Notes: generated by a model from the sequence alone, not told the origin. A stretch of DNA of 64,000 nt from JARRKU01 sp050288425 (GCA_050288425.1 JBNKDU010000136.1:75823-139822); one strand, 5' to 3'. Shown: positions 8,387-17,490, counted from the stretch's first letter. Numbers and translations: made by a program.

Positions 8387-8980
8387 ATGGGCGAAATGAT
8401 CAAAATGGTAGTGGTCCTCACCGCGCTCAGCCTGATATCGGGCGGCGGGCTGAAAGGACTGGAGGAATGGGCCAAGCCCAAGATCGAAAACAACGTGATG
8501 AACCTGGTCAAGGGGCCTGCCATTCACGATATGCTCAAGGACGCCGAAAACGATCCGGTGGCCGATCGATTCAAGATCCAAGAGGATGACGTGGAACACA
8601 ATGTTTTCGTGGGCGTATTCGACGGCAAAGCCAACACCGTCGTCCTGGAAACGGAAGTCAGCGGATTTGCAGACAAAGTCGGCCTCGTGGTGGCCATCAA
8701 CACGGAAAACCAGACCCTGGCCGGCGTCGCCGTCACCACCAGCAAAGAGACCCCCGGCCTGGGAGGCGAAGCCAAACACAACCCTGCTTTCGCCGCCCAG
8801 TTTCGAGGAAAATCAATCGAAAAGGAGATCAAGGTGACCAAGGACGGCGGCGACATCAACGCCCTCAGTGGGGCCACCATCACCTCCCGGGCGGTCTGCC
8901 GGGGCACCATGCAGGCCATCGAATCCTACAACCGCTTGAAACCCCAATTGCTGGAAAAGCTCAAAGGCATCCAAAAATAA
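8387..8980 (+). CDS. rnfG: Rnf complex subunit G
   Basis: A 197-aa membrane-anchored flavoprotein with one N-terminal hydrophobic helix and a periplasmic FMN-binding domain. FMN attaches covalently to the threonine of the SGAT motif, here ALSGATITSRAV with Thr164. ETPGLGGEA, another conserved RnfG/NqrC motif, is present. The ATG lies two bases after the rnfD stop, with GGAAAGG inside the end of rnfD. RnfG faces the periplasm, so it is the likely electron partner of the pentahaem cytochrome encoded at the head of the operon; this pairing is inferred. Confidence 0.95.
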   Translation: MGEMIKMVVVLTALSLISGGGLKGLEEWAKPKIENNVMNLVKGPAIHDMLKDAENDPVADRFKIQEDDVEHNVFVGVFDGKANTVVLETEVSGFADKVGLVVAINTENQTLAGVAVTTSKETPGLGGEAKHNPAFAAQFRGKSIEKEIKVTKDGGDINALSGATITSRAVCRGTMQAIESYNRLKPQLLEKLKGIQK

Positions 8981-8995
8981 CAGGAGTTCGCAACC

Positions 8996-9619
8996 ATGGC
9001 CAAATCAATCGCTTCGGAGTTCACCAAGGGCCTTTGGAAAGAAATTCCCCCCTTTCGTCTGGTGCTGGGTCTCTGTCCGACCCTGGGGGTCACCACTTCC
9101 ATGAAAAACGGCATCGGCATGGGGCTGGCCACCACATTTGTACTGCTCTGCTCCAATATCCTGGTCTCGCTGCTGCGTAAAATCATCCCGTCGAAAGTAC
9201 GCATCGCCTGCTTTATCATCATCATCGCGACTTTCGTCATCGTTGTCGAACAGATCATGCAGGCCTATGCTTACAAGCTGTTTATCGACCTGGGCGTCTT
9301 CATTCCGCTCATCGTCGTGAACTGCATCGTGCTCGGTCGTGCAGAGGCTTTTGCCTCCAAGAACGGTCCCATCCTCTCGGCGGCGGATGGATTGGGCATC
9401 GGCATCGGGTACACGCTGGCCCTGGGCGTCTTGGGCGCCGTGCGCGAGTTGCTGGGAACCGGGTCCCTGCAAGGGGATGTATTCGGCATGTTCCCCTATC
9501 ACATCCCCGATATCTTCGGAGCCTCCTTCGAGCCCTTCGGCTTCGCCGTACAGGCTCCGGGAGCGTTTGTCGCCCTGGGACTGATGTTGTGCCTGATGAA
9601 CCTGATCCCGAGCAAATAG
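8996..9619 (+). CDS. rnfE: Rnf complex subunit E
   Basis: An integral membrane subunit of 207 aa with six predicted helices, homologous to NqrD/RnfE. Family motifs LGLCPTLGVT near the N-terminus and IPLIVVNCIVLGRAEAFAS in the middle (conserved Cys of the membrane Fe-S centre shared with RnfA) are present. AGGAG precedes the ATG. It lies between rnfG and rnfA with short gaps of about 15 bases, as in one operon. Confidence 0.95.
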   Translation: MAKSIASEFTKGLWKEIPPFRLVLGLCPTLGVTTSMKNGIGMGLATTFVLLCSNILVSLLRKIIPSKVRIACFIIIIATFVIVVEQIMQAYAYKLFIDLGVFIPLIVVNCIVLGRAEAFASKNGPILSAADGLGIGIGYTLALGVLGAVRELLGTGSLQGDVFGMFPYHIPDIFGASFEPFGFAVQAPGAFVALGLMLCLMNLIPSK

Positions 9620-9634
9620 TTTAAGGAGCACGCT

Positions 9635-10207
9635 ATGGAATATATTGAGCTGATCATCGCCACTATCTTCGTAAACAACATTCTGCTGGCCCAGTTTCTC
9701 GGCAACTGCCCGTTTCTGGGGACCTCCAAGAAGATGGAGACCGCCGTGGGCATGGCCATGGCGGTGATTTTCGTTCTGGTCATGGCGGGTGTCATGACCT
9801 GGATCATCTATGACTGGCTGCTGGTTCCGTACAAGCTTCAATTTTTACGCACCATCGCCTTCATCCTGGTCATCGCCTCCCTGGTGCAATTCGTGGAGAT
9901 GTTTCTCAAAAAAAGCATTCCGGCGCTGTATGCCGGCCTGGGAATCTTCCTGCCCCTGATCACCACCAATTGCGCGGTGTTCGGCGTATGCGTCCTGAAC
10001 ACCGATAAAGAGCTCAGCTTCATGCAATCCCTGGTGGCCTCCTTCGGCTATGCCTCCGGATTCGGCCTGGCCCTGGTCATCTTCGCCGGGCTACGCGAAC
10101 GGATCCTGCTGGCCAGGGTTCCCACACCCCTGCAGGACACCTCCATTGCATTGGTCACCGCAGGCATCATATCTTTGAGTTTCTATGCCTTCCGGGGCAT
10201 GGTATAG
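9635..10207 (+). CDS. rnfA: Rnf complex subunit A
   Basis: An integral membrane subunit of 190 aa and close paralogue of RnfE. It has the motifs NNILLAQFLGNCPFLGTS near the N-terminus and FLPLITTNCAVFGVCV in the middle; the cysteines in these motifs are expected to hold a membrane-embedded [2Fe-2S] cluster with RnfE. AAGGAG is upstream of the ATG. It is followed after 84 bases by rnfB, the last gene of the operon. The gap holds no clear hairpin. Confidence 0.95.
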   Translation: MEYIELIIATIFVNNILLAQFLGNCPFLGTSKKMETAVGMAMAVIFVLVMAGVMTWIIYDWLLVPYKLQFLRTIAFILVIASLVQFVEMFLKKSIPALYAGLGIFLPLITTNCAVFGVCVLNTDKELSFMQSLVASFGYASGFGLALVIFAGLRERILLARVPTPLQDTSIALVTAGIISLSFYAFRGMV

Positions 10208-10291
10208 GTAACCGAAACCGCTCCCGGGCGGGGCTGGGCATATTCAATCCGCACAAACCGTCCGGGATCGAAATATTCCAAGGAGGCATGC

Positions 10292-12376
10292 GTGTTTGAA
10301 GCGGTGATCATCATGTTGGGTATCGGTGCCGTGTGCGGCATCGTCTTAAGCGTGGCATCCAAAGTCTTCTATGTCTGGGAAGATCCACGCATATCGGAAG
10401 TGGAATACTATATGGCCGGCGCCAACTGTGGCGGCTGCGGCTACGCCGGTTGCTCGGCGGCTGCCAACGCCGTGGTGGGGGGCAAGGCCGCGCCCAGTGT
10501 CTGTATCGTCGGTGGTCAGGAATCCGCGATGAACATCGCCGGTGTGATGGGCGTGGATCCGGGCAGCGCCGAACCCCAGCGCTCCCTCAATGTTTGCCAG
10601 GGCGGCCATCGCGCCGCCGACAAATACTATTACAACGGCGCCCATACCTGCGCCGCCCTCTCCAGTTTCTACGGAGGAAAACGCGTCTGTTCGGTGGGCT
10701 GCCTGGGGCTGGGCGATTGCATCCGTTCCTGTAAGTTCGACGCCATCCACATGGGGCCCGAAGGCTTTCCCGTGGTCAACGAAGCCAAATGCGTGGGCTG
10801 CGGCGCCTGCGAGACAGCCTGCCCCAAGAACATCCTCACCGTTCGCACCATGAGCCAGCGGCTGCTCACCTTCAACGCGGAAGACGGCGCGCTGGCCCCC
10901 TGCCAGCAGACCTGTCCGGCGGAGATCAACATTCCCGAATACATTCGCCACATCCGTGAAGGCGACTACGCCGCCGCCGTCAACACCATCCGGGAACGAA
11001 ACCCGCTGCTGCTCTCCTGCGGCCGGGTCTGTCCCCATCCCTGCGAGGATTATTGTCGCCGCGGCATCGAAGACGAGCCCGTCTCCATCAACCAGCTGAA
11101 ACGTTTCGTGGCCGACTGGGAAATGAATTCCGGTCGGCGGCTGCCGATCCCCTGCGCTCCGGATACCGGCAAGCGGGTGGCCATCATCGGCGGCGGTCCG
11201 GCCGGCGTCAGCGCGGCCTACTTTCTGCGCCGCCTGGGCCATTCGCCCACCATCTACGACGCCATGTCCAAGCTGGGGGGCATCACACGCTACGGCATTC
11301 CCGAATACCGCCTGCCCGACGAAGTCCTGGACTGGGAAATCCAAGGCATTCTCGACCTGGGCATCGACGTGCATTACAACACGCGCCTGGGAGAGGACTT
11401 CACCATCCAGTCTCTGCGCGAAGAGGGCTACGACGCCATTTTCATGGGCATCGGCGCCTGGAAGGATTATACCCTGCGCATTCCCAATGAAGATGCCGAA
11501 GGCGTCTGGCAGGGCATCCATTTCCTCTCCACCGTGGCCGATCACCCCGAAAAGAAGATTCCCGTGGGCAAGCGCGCCGCCGTCGTCGGTGGCGGCAACT
11601 CAGCCATCGACTGCGTTCGCACCCTGAAACGACTGGGATGTGAAGAGGTCTATATCGTTTACCGCCGCACCCGTGCGGAAATGCCAGCCAATGAGGTGGA
11701 GATCGTGGCCGCCGAGCACGAAGGCATCAAATTTCAATTCCTGGCCGCCCCCACCCAGGTCCTCATCGACGACCAGGGGAAAGTCAAGGGGCTGGAATAC
11801 CTGCAGATGGAATTGGGAGAACCCGATGCCAGCGGCCGGCGCCGCCCGGTGCCCATCGAAGGGTCGGAAACCGTCATCGAAATCGACATGCTCATCTCGG
11901 CCATCAGCCAGCAGCCGGACCTGGCATTCATCGAAAAAGAGCAGGAAAAGGCCAATATCACCATCACCCGCTGGAATACGTTCGAGAACGACGCAGAGAC
12001 CCTGCAGTGCAGTCTGCCCTATCTGTTCACCGGCGGCGACGTGGCCACCGGCCCATCCCTGGTGGTGGAAGCCATCGGCGGCGGCCGTCGCGCCGCGCGT
12101 TCCATCCACCAATACCTCACCGGTGAAGAGATCCAGGGCGATCCCAGGTCGCTGCGCAAGAAGCACATCCCAGAGTCGTTGTTCGAGTCGGTCCCCGGCG
12201 TAGGGAAGAAGAAGCGTACCCCCATGCCGGAGCTGGAAGTGGCCCAACGAATCGACTCCATGATTGAGGTGGATCAGGTGATCAGCGAGAAAGATGCGGC
12301 CCATGAATCGGGACGCTGCCTGGGTTGCTGTCGCTTGTGCTACAACCCGGAGATCAAGACGACCCAGGCAGCCTAG
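10292..12376 (+). CDS. rnfB: RnfB fused to a GltD/NfnB-like FAD-NAD(P) oxidoreductase
   Basis: The 694-aa product is far longer than classical RnfB (about 190-330 aa). Residues 1-30 form the membrane anchor. Cys46, 49, 54 and 71 form the RnfB Fe-S motif, and two ferredoxin-type clusters follow (Cys133/137/143/147 and Cys167/170/173/177). From about residue 200 it becomes a glutamate-synthase-small-subunit-like flavoprotein. This part has the N-terminal cysteine set (Cys204, 208, 243, 247, 251, 255), an FAD motif IIGGGPAG at 298-305, a nucleotide motif VVGGGNSAID at 431-440, and a FTGGDVATGPSLVVEAIGGG closing motif. A cysteine-rich end (CLGCCRLC) follows. The start is GTG 5 bases after AAGGAGG. 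It could give Rnf its own NAD(P)H site; this is inferred. Confidence 0.93.
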   Translation: MFEAVIIMLGIGAVCGIVLSVASKVFYVWEDPRISEVEYYMAGANCGGCGYAGCSAAANAVVGGKAAPSVCIVGGQESAMNIAGVMGVDPGSAEPQRSLNVCQGGHRAADKYYYNGAHTCAALSSFYGGKRVCSVGCLGLGDCIRSCKFDAIHMGPEGFPVVNEAKCVGCGACETACPKNILTVRTMSQRLLTFNAEDGALAPCQQTCPAEINIPEYIRHIREGDYAAAVNTIRERNPLLLSCGRVCPHPCEDYCRRGIEDEPVSINQLKRFVADWEMNSGRRLPIPCAPDTGKRVAIIGGGPAGVSAAYFLRRLGHSPTIYDAMSKLGGITRYGIPEYRLPDEVLDWEIQGILDLGIDVHYNTRLGEDFTIQSLREEGYDAIFMGIGAWKDYTLRIPNEDAEGVWQGIHFLSTVADHPEKKIPVGKRAAVVGGGNSAIDCVRTLKRLGCEEVYIVYRRTRAEMPANEVEIVAAEHEGIKFQFLAAPTQVLIDDQGKVKGLEYLQMELGEPDASGRRRPVPIEGSETVIEIDMLISAISQQPDLAFIEKEQEKANITITRWNTFENDAETLQCSLPYLFTGGDVATGPSLVVEAIGGGRRAARSIHQYLTGEEIQGDPRSLRKKHIPESLFESVPGVGKKKRTPMPELEVAQRIDSMIEVDQVISEKDAAHESGRCLGCCRLCYNPEIKTTQAA

Positions 12377-12410
12377 ACCCGGCACCTCATTTAATCATCT
12401 GAATACGCAA

Positions 12411-12446
12411 AGCCCTCGACGGCCATCCGGCCCCGGGGGCTTTTTT
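12411..12446 (+). terminator. Intrinsic terminator of the rnf operon
   Basis: An interrupted GC-rich hairpin starts AGCCC (12411), closes GGGGGCT and runs into six T residues. It lies 35 bases after the rnfB stop and separates it from the convergent pseudouridine synthase gene. Confidence 0.8.
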
Positions 12447-12485
12447 CGTTGTCTCGCCGGAACATGTCCGCAATAAAAAGGAAGG

Positions 12486-13460
12486 TCAGGTGTGGGATTC
12501 CAACTGCTGAATCAACTCAACCATGTCTTCGGGCAGCGCGGCTGAAAATGAGAGCGGTCGGCCGCTGACGGGATGGACGATCTCCAGCCGGGCGGAATGA
12601 AGCATCTGCCGCCGGGCCGAATGCAGAATCGCATGGAAGTCGGCATGGGTCCTGGCCAGCCGTACCAGGCTCTTGGCCCCGCCATAGACCTTGTCTCCCA
12701 CGAGGGGGTGCCCCATGGAGTGGCAGTGAACCCGGATTTGATGGGTGCGACCGGTTTTCAGATCGACTTCCAGCAGGGCGGCAAGGCCGCCGAAAGATGC
12801 CTTGACCCGCCACATGGTCAGGGCCTCGCGACCTCTCCGGCTGAGGGTGGACATCCGTTTGCGGTCCCTGGGATGGCGGCCGATGGGCAGATCCACCGTT
12901 CCGCATTCCCCGGCCGGCACTCCATGAACCAGGGCCAGGTAGTGTTTCCGGACGAGGCGCGCTTTGAACTGGCGGGCCAGTTCATGATGGGCGATGGCGG
13001 ATTTGGCGACCACGATCAGACCGGAAGTATCCTTGTCCAGGCGATGGACGATGCCGGGCCGCCGCTCTCCGCCGATTCCTTCGAGGTCGGGACAGTGGAA
13101 AAGCAAACCGTTGACCAGGGTGCCGTCGGGGTGCCCGGCGGCGGGATGGACGACGAGACCGGGCGGTTTGTTGACCACGATCAGCCATTCGTCTTCGAAC
13201 ACCAGATCGAGATCCATCGCCTCGGCAGATAGTGCCGCCACCGGTTGGGGGGGTGGCCGTCGCGCTTCCACCAGATCACGGGCCTTCACCCGATAGCCCG
13301 GTTTGCGCCGGCCGCCGTCCACCCGGATCGCCCCCCGGCGAATCAGGGCGGCAGCGAAGGTACGGGAGCAATCCGGCAAACAATCTGCGGTGTATGTATC
13401 CAGCCGCGTCCCCGCGTGTTGCGGGTCGACGCTGATTTTGAAAACATCATCAAGGGACAT
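12486..13460 (-). CDS. rluD: RluA/RluD-family rRNA pseudouridine synthase
   Basis: A 324-aa RNA-modifying enzyme. An S4 RNA-binding domain (residues about 17-65) precedes the RluA catalytic domain. The catalytic aspartate is Asp142 in HRLDKDTSGLIV, and the TGRTHQIRVH motif that shapes the active site is present. Length and domain order fit RluD, which modifies 23S rRNA helix 69, but RluC or other RluA-family members cannot be fully excluded. It lies 20 bases downstream of carD on the same strand and is probably co-transcribed with it. Confidence 0.88.
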   Translation of the reverse strand: MSLDDVFKISVDPQHAGTRLDTYTADCLPDCSRTFAAALIRRGAIRVDGGRRKPGYRVKARDLVEARRPPPQPVAALSAEAMDLDLVFEDEWLIVVNKPPGLVVHPAAGHPDGTLVNGLLFHCPDLEGIGGERRPGIVHRLDKDTSGLIVVAKSAIAHHELARQFKARLVRKHYLALVHGVPAGECGTVDLPIGRHPRDRKRMSTLSRRGREALTMWRVKASFGGLAALLEVDLKTGRTHQIRVHCHSMGHPLVGDKVYGGAKSLVRLARTHADFHAILHSARRQMLHSARLEIVHPVSGRPLSFSAALPEDMVELIQQLESHT

Positions 13461-13480
13461 GTGGGAACGGCGGGAGACGC

Positions 13481-14032
13481 CTACTCTTTTTCAGGCGGCA
13501 CGAACAGGCCTTCGATCTCCTTGGCCACCGACTTCTCATCGGTTTCGTTGGCCGTGGAGAGTTCTTTGATCAGCAGGTTGTGAGCGGTGTCATAGAGTTT
13601 GCGCTCACCGAAGGAGAGGTCCTTGGTCAACTTGAGCAGAGAGAGATCCCGGAAGACTTCCGCCACTTCGTACAGCGAACCGGTCTTGATCTTGTCCATA
13701 TACTCCCGGTAGCGGCGGTTCCATGTCTGGTTGTCGATGGTAAGTTCCTTCTTGGACTTGATCACTTCCATGATCTTGGGAACTTCTTTCTTGGCCACTA
13801 CGTCCCTGAGGCCCACCGATTCGACATTCCAGGTGGGGATCATGATGACCATACCGTTTTCGAGGATCTTCATGATGTAGAAATCATGTTTTTCACCATT
13901 CACCACCCGGGTTTCGATGGCATCGATGCGGCCGACCCCATGGGCGGGATAGACGGCCAGATCGCCAACCTTGAAACGTTTGGTCTTTCCTGCCGGCGCG
14001 GCCGATTTATCTTCAACTGAGTTATTCGTCAT
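13481..14032 (-). CDS. carD: CarD/CdnL-family transcription regulator
   Basis: A 183-aa protein with an N-terminal CarD/TRCF RNA-polymerase-interaction domain (KVGDLAVYPAHGVGRID) and a C-terminal helical domain containing a conserved Trp motif (NQTWNRRYREYMDK). CarD proteins bind the RNAP beta subunit and stabilise open complexes at rRNA and other housekeeping promoters; they replace DksA-like control in many non-enteric bacteria. The start is uncertain. An ATG at 14032 gives a lysine/alanine-rich leader; one at 14053 adds seven residues. Neither has a strong ribosome-binding site. The gene lies between the hppA terminator and the pseudouridine synthase. Confidence 0.92.
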   Translation of the reverse strand: MTNNSVEDKSAAPAGKTKRFKVGDLAVYPAHGVGRIDAIETRVVNGEKHDFYIMKILENGMVIMIPTWNVESVGLRDVVAKKEVPKIMEVIKSKKELTIDNQTWNRRYREYMDKIKTGSLYEVAEVFRDLSLLKLTKDLSFGERKLYDTAHNLLIKELSTANETDEKSVAKEIEGLFVPPEKE

Positions 14033-14114
14033 GAAAGCACCACTGTTGTGCATTTAGATGTGCATAAGCGCCCAAATAGACGTCAAATATAGCATTTCAG
14101 CGGTCAACATGCAA

Positions 14115-14151
14115 CAAAAAAGGATCGGCCCCCTGGGGCGGGGGCCGATCC
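14115..14151 (-). terminator. Intrinsic terminator after hppA
   Basis: On the minus strand a perfect 12-bp stem (GGATCGGCCCCC and complement, six-base loop) is followed by a run of T residues. It ends the hppA transcript and isolates carD. A second small hairpin (GCCTGC-GG-GCAGGC) lies closer to the hppA stop. Confidence 0.9.
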
Positions 14152-14196
14152 TCATGTAAGTCACGCCTGCGGGCAGGCGCAGTGGTAAAAACAAGA

Positions 14197-16206
14197 TTAC
14201 AGGAACGGTACCATGAGCAGAGCCACGACGTTGAGGATCTTGATCATGGGGTTCACTGCGGGACCGGCGGTATCCTTGTACGGGTCGCCTACGGTGTCGC
14301 CGGTAACGGCGGCTTTATGGGCATCGGAGCCCTTGCCACCCAAATGACCGTCTTCGATGTATTTCTTGGCATTGTCCCAGGCGGCGCCGCCGGTGGTCAT
14401 GGACAGGGCCACGAATACGCCGGTGACGATGGAGCCGATGAGCAGACCGCCGAGAGCGATTTTGCCCAGCAGAAAGCCCACGATGAGCGGTGCCACAACC
14501 GGCAGCAGGGCCGGGACCAGCATCTCTTTGAGGGCGAACTTGGTGACGATGTCAACGCATGCACCGTAATCCGGTTTGGCGGTGCCTTCCATGATGCCCG
14601 GAATCTCGCGGAATTGACGACGGACTTCATCGACTACGGCGCCGCCGGCTTTGCCAACGGCTTTCATGGCGATGGAGGCAAACAGGTAGGGCAAGAGGCC
14701 GCCAATGAACAAGCCCACGACCACCTTTACGTCAGACAGGTCGAAAGCCATGGCTTCTTTACCGCTGCCCTGCATCTGGAACTCCATCACATAAGCAGCA
14801 AACAGCACCAGGGCAGCCAGACCGGCGGAACCGATGGCATAGCCCTTGGTTACGGCCTTGGTGGTGTTACCGACAGCGTCCAGCGGATCGGTGACAGCGC
14901 GTACAGACTCGTCCATCTCGGCCATTTCGGCGATGCCGCCGGCGTTGTCGGTGATGGGACCGTAGGCGTCGATGGCGATGACCATACCGGTCATGGAGAG
15001 CATGGACATGGCCGCCATGGCGATTCCGTAAAGTCCGCCGAAGTTATAAGCAACCAAAATGGCGATACAAATGGCGATAACGGGTGCAGCGGTGGCCTGC
15101 ATGGATACGGCCAGACCGGAGATGATGTTGGTACCGTGACCGGTGGTGGAAGCCTCGGCAATGGATTTTACCGGGCTGTAAATGCCGGTGTAGAACTCGG
15201 TAATGATAACGATCACCACCGTGAGTACCAGTCCAACGAGGGAGCAGTAGTAAATATCCATTGGGGAGATATCGCCCAGACCGCCCATCATCTTGACACT
15301 TGCATAGTAGAAAGCGATGGCCGCGATAATGGCGGAACCGAACATGCCCTTGTACAGAGCGCCCATGATGTATCCGCCGCTGCCCAGACGAACGAAGAAT
15401 ACGGCGATAATCGAAGCGATGATGGAGATGGCTCCCAGCACCAGTGGAAATTCGGTGGCCATTAAAACTTTGGGGAACAACAGGTGCCCGATGAGCATGG
15501 CGGCCACAGCGGTTACCGCATAGGTCTCGAAAAGGTCGGCAGCCATACCGGCGCAGTCGCCCACGTTGTCGCCCACGTTGTCGGCGATAGTGGCCGGGTT
15601 ACGGGGATCGTCTTCGGGGATCCCGGCTTCGACCTTGCCCACCAGGTCGGCACCGACATCTGCGCCCTTGGTGAAGATACCACCGCCCAGACGGGCGAAG
15701 ATGGAGATCAAGCTGCCGCCGAAACCGAGGGCAACCAGAGAGGTAACGTCATGGGTCAGGGTGTAGTACCCACCCACGGCCGTCAGGGCCAGGCCGGCGA
15801 CGATCATACCGGTGACACTGCCGCCTTTAAAAGCCATGGATAGACCTGCGGCCATGCCTTTTTTTGCCGCCTCGGCTGTACGCACGTTCGCAAGGACCGA
15901 AACGCGCATGCCGATGTAACCGGCCAGGAAAGAAGCCACGGCACCCAGCAGGAATCCCATGGCGGGTTTCATGCCCATGGTGCCGAAGATGACGCCGAAA
16001 ATGATAATGCCGGCAACCCCCATACTTTTCATCTGACGGTTCAGGTAGGCAACGGCTCCCTCTTTGATGGCGTTGGCGATCGACTGCATTTTTTCGTCAC
16101 CAGCAGGTGCGGCTTTGACGATGCCGGCCAGAATGACTGAAAATAGGACGCCAGCCACTCCTACCAAAGTACAAATCAACGGAATATTGTTCATTACAAC
16201 GTCCAT
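14197..16206 (-). CDS. hppA: K+-independent membrane-bound proton-pumping pyrophosphatase
   Basis: The 669-aa integral membrane enzyme couples PPi hydrolysis to proton export. The substrate motifs GIFTKGADVGADLVGKVE, DNVGDNVGDCAGMAADLFE and ITDNAGGIAEMAEM are intact. The residue pair that separates K+-dependent from K+-independent enzymes reads Lys450 and Thr453 in GNTTKAVTKG, the K+-independent state; the dependent form has Ala and Gly there. The ATG at 16206 is preceded by GGAGGAG; the ATG 12 bases earlier overlaps that site. In sulfate reducers such pumps recover energy from PPi released by sulfate activation and acyl-CoA synthetases. The gene follows pth by 12 bases. Confidence 0.95.
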   Translation of the reverse strand: MDVVMNNIPLICTLVGVAGVLFSVILAGIVKAAPAGDEKMQSIANAIKEGAVAYLNRQMKSMGVAGIIIFGVIFGTMGMKPAMGFLLGAVASFLAGYIGMRVSVLANVRTAEAAKKGMAAGLSMAFKGGSVTGMIVAGLALTAVGGYYTLTHDVTSLVALGFGGSLISIFARLGGGIFTKGADVGADLVGKVEAGIPEDDPRNPATIADNVGDNVGDCAGMAADLFETYAVTAVAAMLIGHLLFPKVLMATEFPLVLGAISIIASIIAVFFVRLGSGGYIMGALYKGMFGSAIIAAIAFYYASVKMMGGLGDISPMDIYYCSLVGLVLTVVIVIITEFYTGIYSPVKSIAEASTTGHGTNIISGLAVSMQATAAPVIAICIAILVAYNFGGLYGIAMAAMSMLSMTGMVIAIDAYGPITDNAGGIAEMAEMDESVRAVTDPLDAVGNTTKAVTKGYAIGSAGLAALVLFAAYVMEFQMQGSGKEAMAFDLSDVKVVVGLFIGGLLPYLFASIAMKAVGKAGGAVVDEVRRQFREIPGIMEGTAKPDYGACVDIVTKFALKEMLVPALLPVVAPLIVGFLLGKIALGGLLIGSIVTGVFVALSMTTGGAAWDNAKKYIEDGHLGGKGSDAHKAAVTGDTVGDPYKDTAGPAVNPMIKILNVVALLMVPFL

Positions 16207-16218
16207 TCTCTCCTCCAT

Positions 16219-16815
16219 TTAAGTTGGCGTGGGCTTCTGATTGTATCGATTCATCCCTTCCTTGATCCCTTTGCATAAAATCGTGTCGATCGCTTCTGCC
16301 GCTCTGTGAAGAATCCCTTCCAGGGATGAAAGTTCTTCCGGGTCGAATCTGCCAAGCACATGGCCAACCACGTCACCACCAGGTCCGGATCGTCCGACAC
16401 CCACGCGCAACCGGACGAATTGATCTCCACCAAAGGCCTCGATCACCGATTTTATCCCTTTGTGTCCGCCATCCCCCCCTTTCTCTTTTATCTTTAATCT
16501 TTCGTAGGCGAGATCGATATCGTCATGGACAACGACCAGCGCCTTACATGGAATCCTGAAATAATCCGCCAGCTGCCGCAATGGCGGTCCGCTGCGGTTC
16601 ATAAAAGCCTGCGGTTTCGCCAGAATCACGTCCGCGCTCTGGATGCGACCGCGTCCGAACAAGGTACCGAATTTATTCTTCTCGAATTCGATGTCGTGAC
16701 GGGCGGCCAGGGCATCTACCACCATGAACCCGGCGTTGTGGCGCGTGCGTACATAATTCCGTCCGGGATTACCCAACCCGGCGACCAGATAAAAGTTATG
16801 TTCCGGCATTGCCAT
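16219..16815 (-). CDS. pth: Peptidyl-tRNA hydrolase
   Basis: A 198-aa enzyme that releases peptides from prematurely dissociated peptidyl-tRNA. The catalytic histidine lies in YVRTRHNAGF (His26). Asn residues in the motifs AFMNRSG and the HDDIDLAYERLKIKEKGGDGGHKG stretch complete the active site. It belongs to the widespread prs-rplY-pth gene order and lies 30 bases after rplY. The start at 16815 is followed by a second in-frame Met three codons on, so the first two residues are uncertain. Confidence 0.95.
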   Translation of the reverse strand: MAMPEHNFYLVAGLGNPGRNYVRTRHNAGFMVVDALAARHDIEFEKNKFGTLFGRGRIQSADVILAKPQAFMNRSGPPLRQLADYFRIPCKALVVVHDDIDLAYERLKIKEKGGDGGHKGIKSVIEAFGGDQFVRLRVGVGRSGPGGDVVGHVLGRFDPEELSSLEGILHRAAEAIDTILCKGIKEGMNRYNQKPTPT

Positions 16816-16845
16816 GATATTCCGGTCCGTCGGTCCCGGATCGGG

Positions 16846-17490
16846 CTATGCCTCGCCTTCCGCTTCGCCCTCTTCCGTGGCTTCCGCCTCTTCACCCTCT
16901 TCGACCTCTTCCTCTTCCTCGGCTTCGGCCGCCTTGGGCGCCGAGATGGTCAGAATGGTGAAATTGACTTCATGGGAAATCTCCACATCCCCCGCGATCT
17001 GAATATCTTCAACATGGACGGAATCGCCGATGTCCAGATCGGTGATGTCGATGGTGATTTCCTGCGGAATGGCATTGGGCAGACAGAAAACTTCCAGGTC
17101 CCGCCGGATGATCTGCAGCATGCCGCCCAACTCGACCCCCTTGGCCTCGCCGGTGGTCACCACCGGTACGTTGACCTTGACCTTGCGTTTCATACTGACT
17201 TCGTAAAAGTCGATGTGCAGGATATCCTGTTGCACCGGGTGGATCTGCAGGTCCTTGATCATGGCGGACCGGGTCTCCTTGCCGCCGTCGATGGCCAGGG
17301 TGAAGATGGCCCGTCCGACATGGCCGTCCTTGATGGCAAGCTCCATGTCGTGGCCGTCGATGGAAAGCATGCTGGGTTCCGAGTCGGGTCCGTAGAGAAT
17401 AGCCGGAATCCGGCCCTCCCGCCGCAGTGCACGTGCCGGACCGTTTCCGGTTGTGGTTCGGATGTTCGCCTTGAGTTCGATATTGTTCAA
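16846..17490 (-). CDS. rplY: 50S ribosomal protein L25/Ctc, long form
   Basis: A 214-aa protein with the N-terminal L25 domain that binds 5S rRNA (residues about 5-92) and a C-terminal TL5/Ctc beta domain (about 100-185). It ends in a glutamate-rich tail from about 187. The long two-domain form (Ctc) differs from the short E. coli L25. A pyrimidine-rich plus-strand stretch (AAGGAGGATC on the coding strand) gives a strong ribosome-binding site before the ATG. Genes upstream (prs) and downstream (pth) are the classical neighbours. Confidence 0.95.
   Translation of the reverse strand: MNNIELKANIRTTTGNGPARALRREGRIPAILYGPDSEPSMLSIDGHDMELAIKDGHVGRAIFTLAIDGGKETRSAMIKDLQIHPVQQDILHIDFYEVSMKRKVKVNVPVVTTGEAKGVELGGMLQIIRRDLEVFCLPNAIPQEITIDITDLDIGDSVHVEDIQIAGDVEISHEVNFTILTISAPKAAEAEEEEEVEEGEEAEATEEGEAEGEA

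Noticed and set aside
14182..15465. Plus-strand frame of 427 aa opposite hppA
   Set aside because: Gly/His/Asp-rich translation typical of the antisense of a membrane protein gene; hppA on the other strand has all catalytic motifs.
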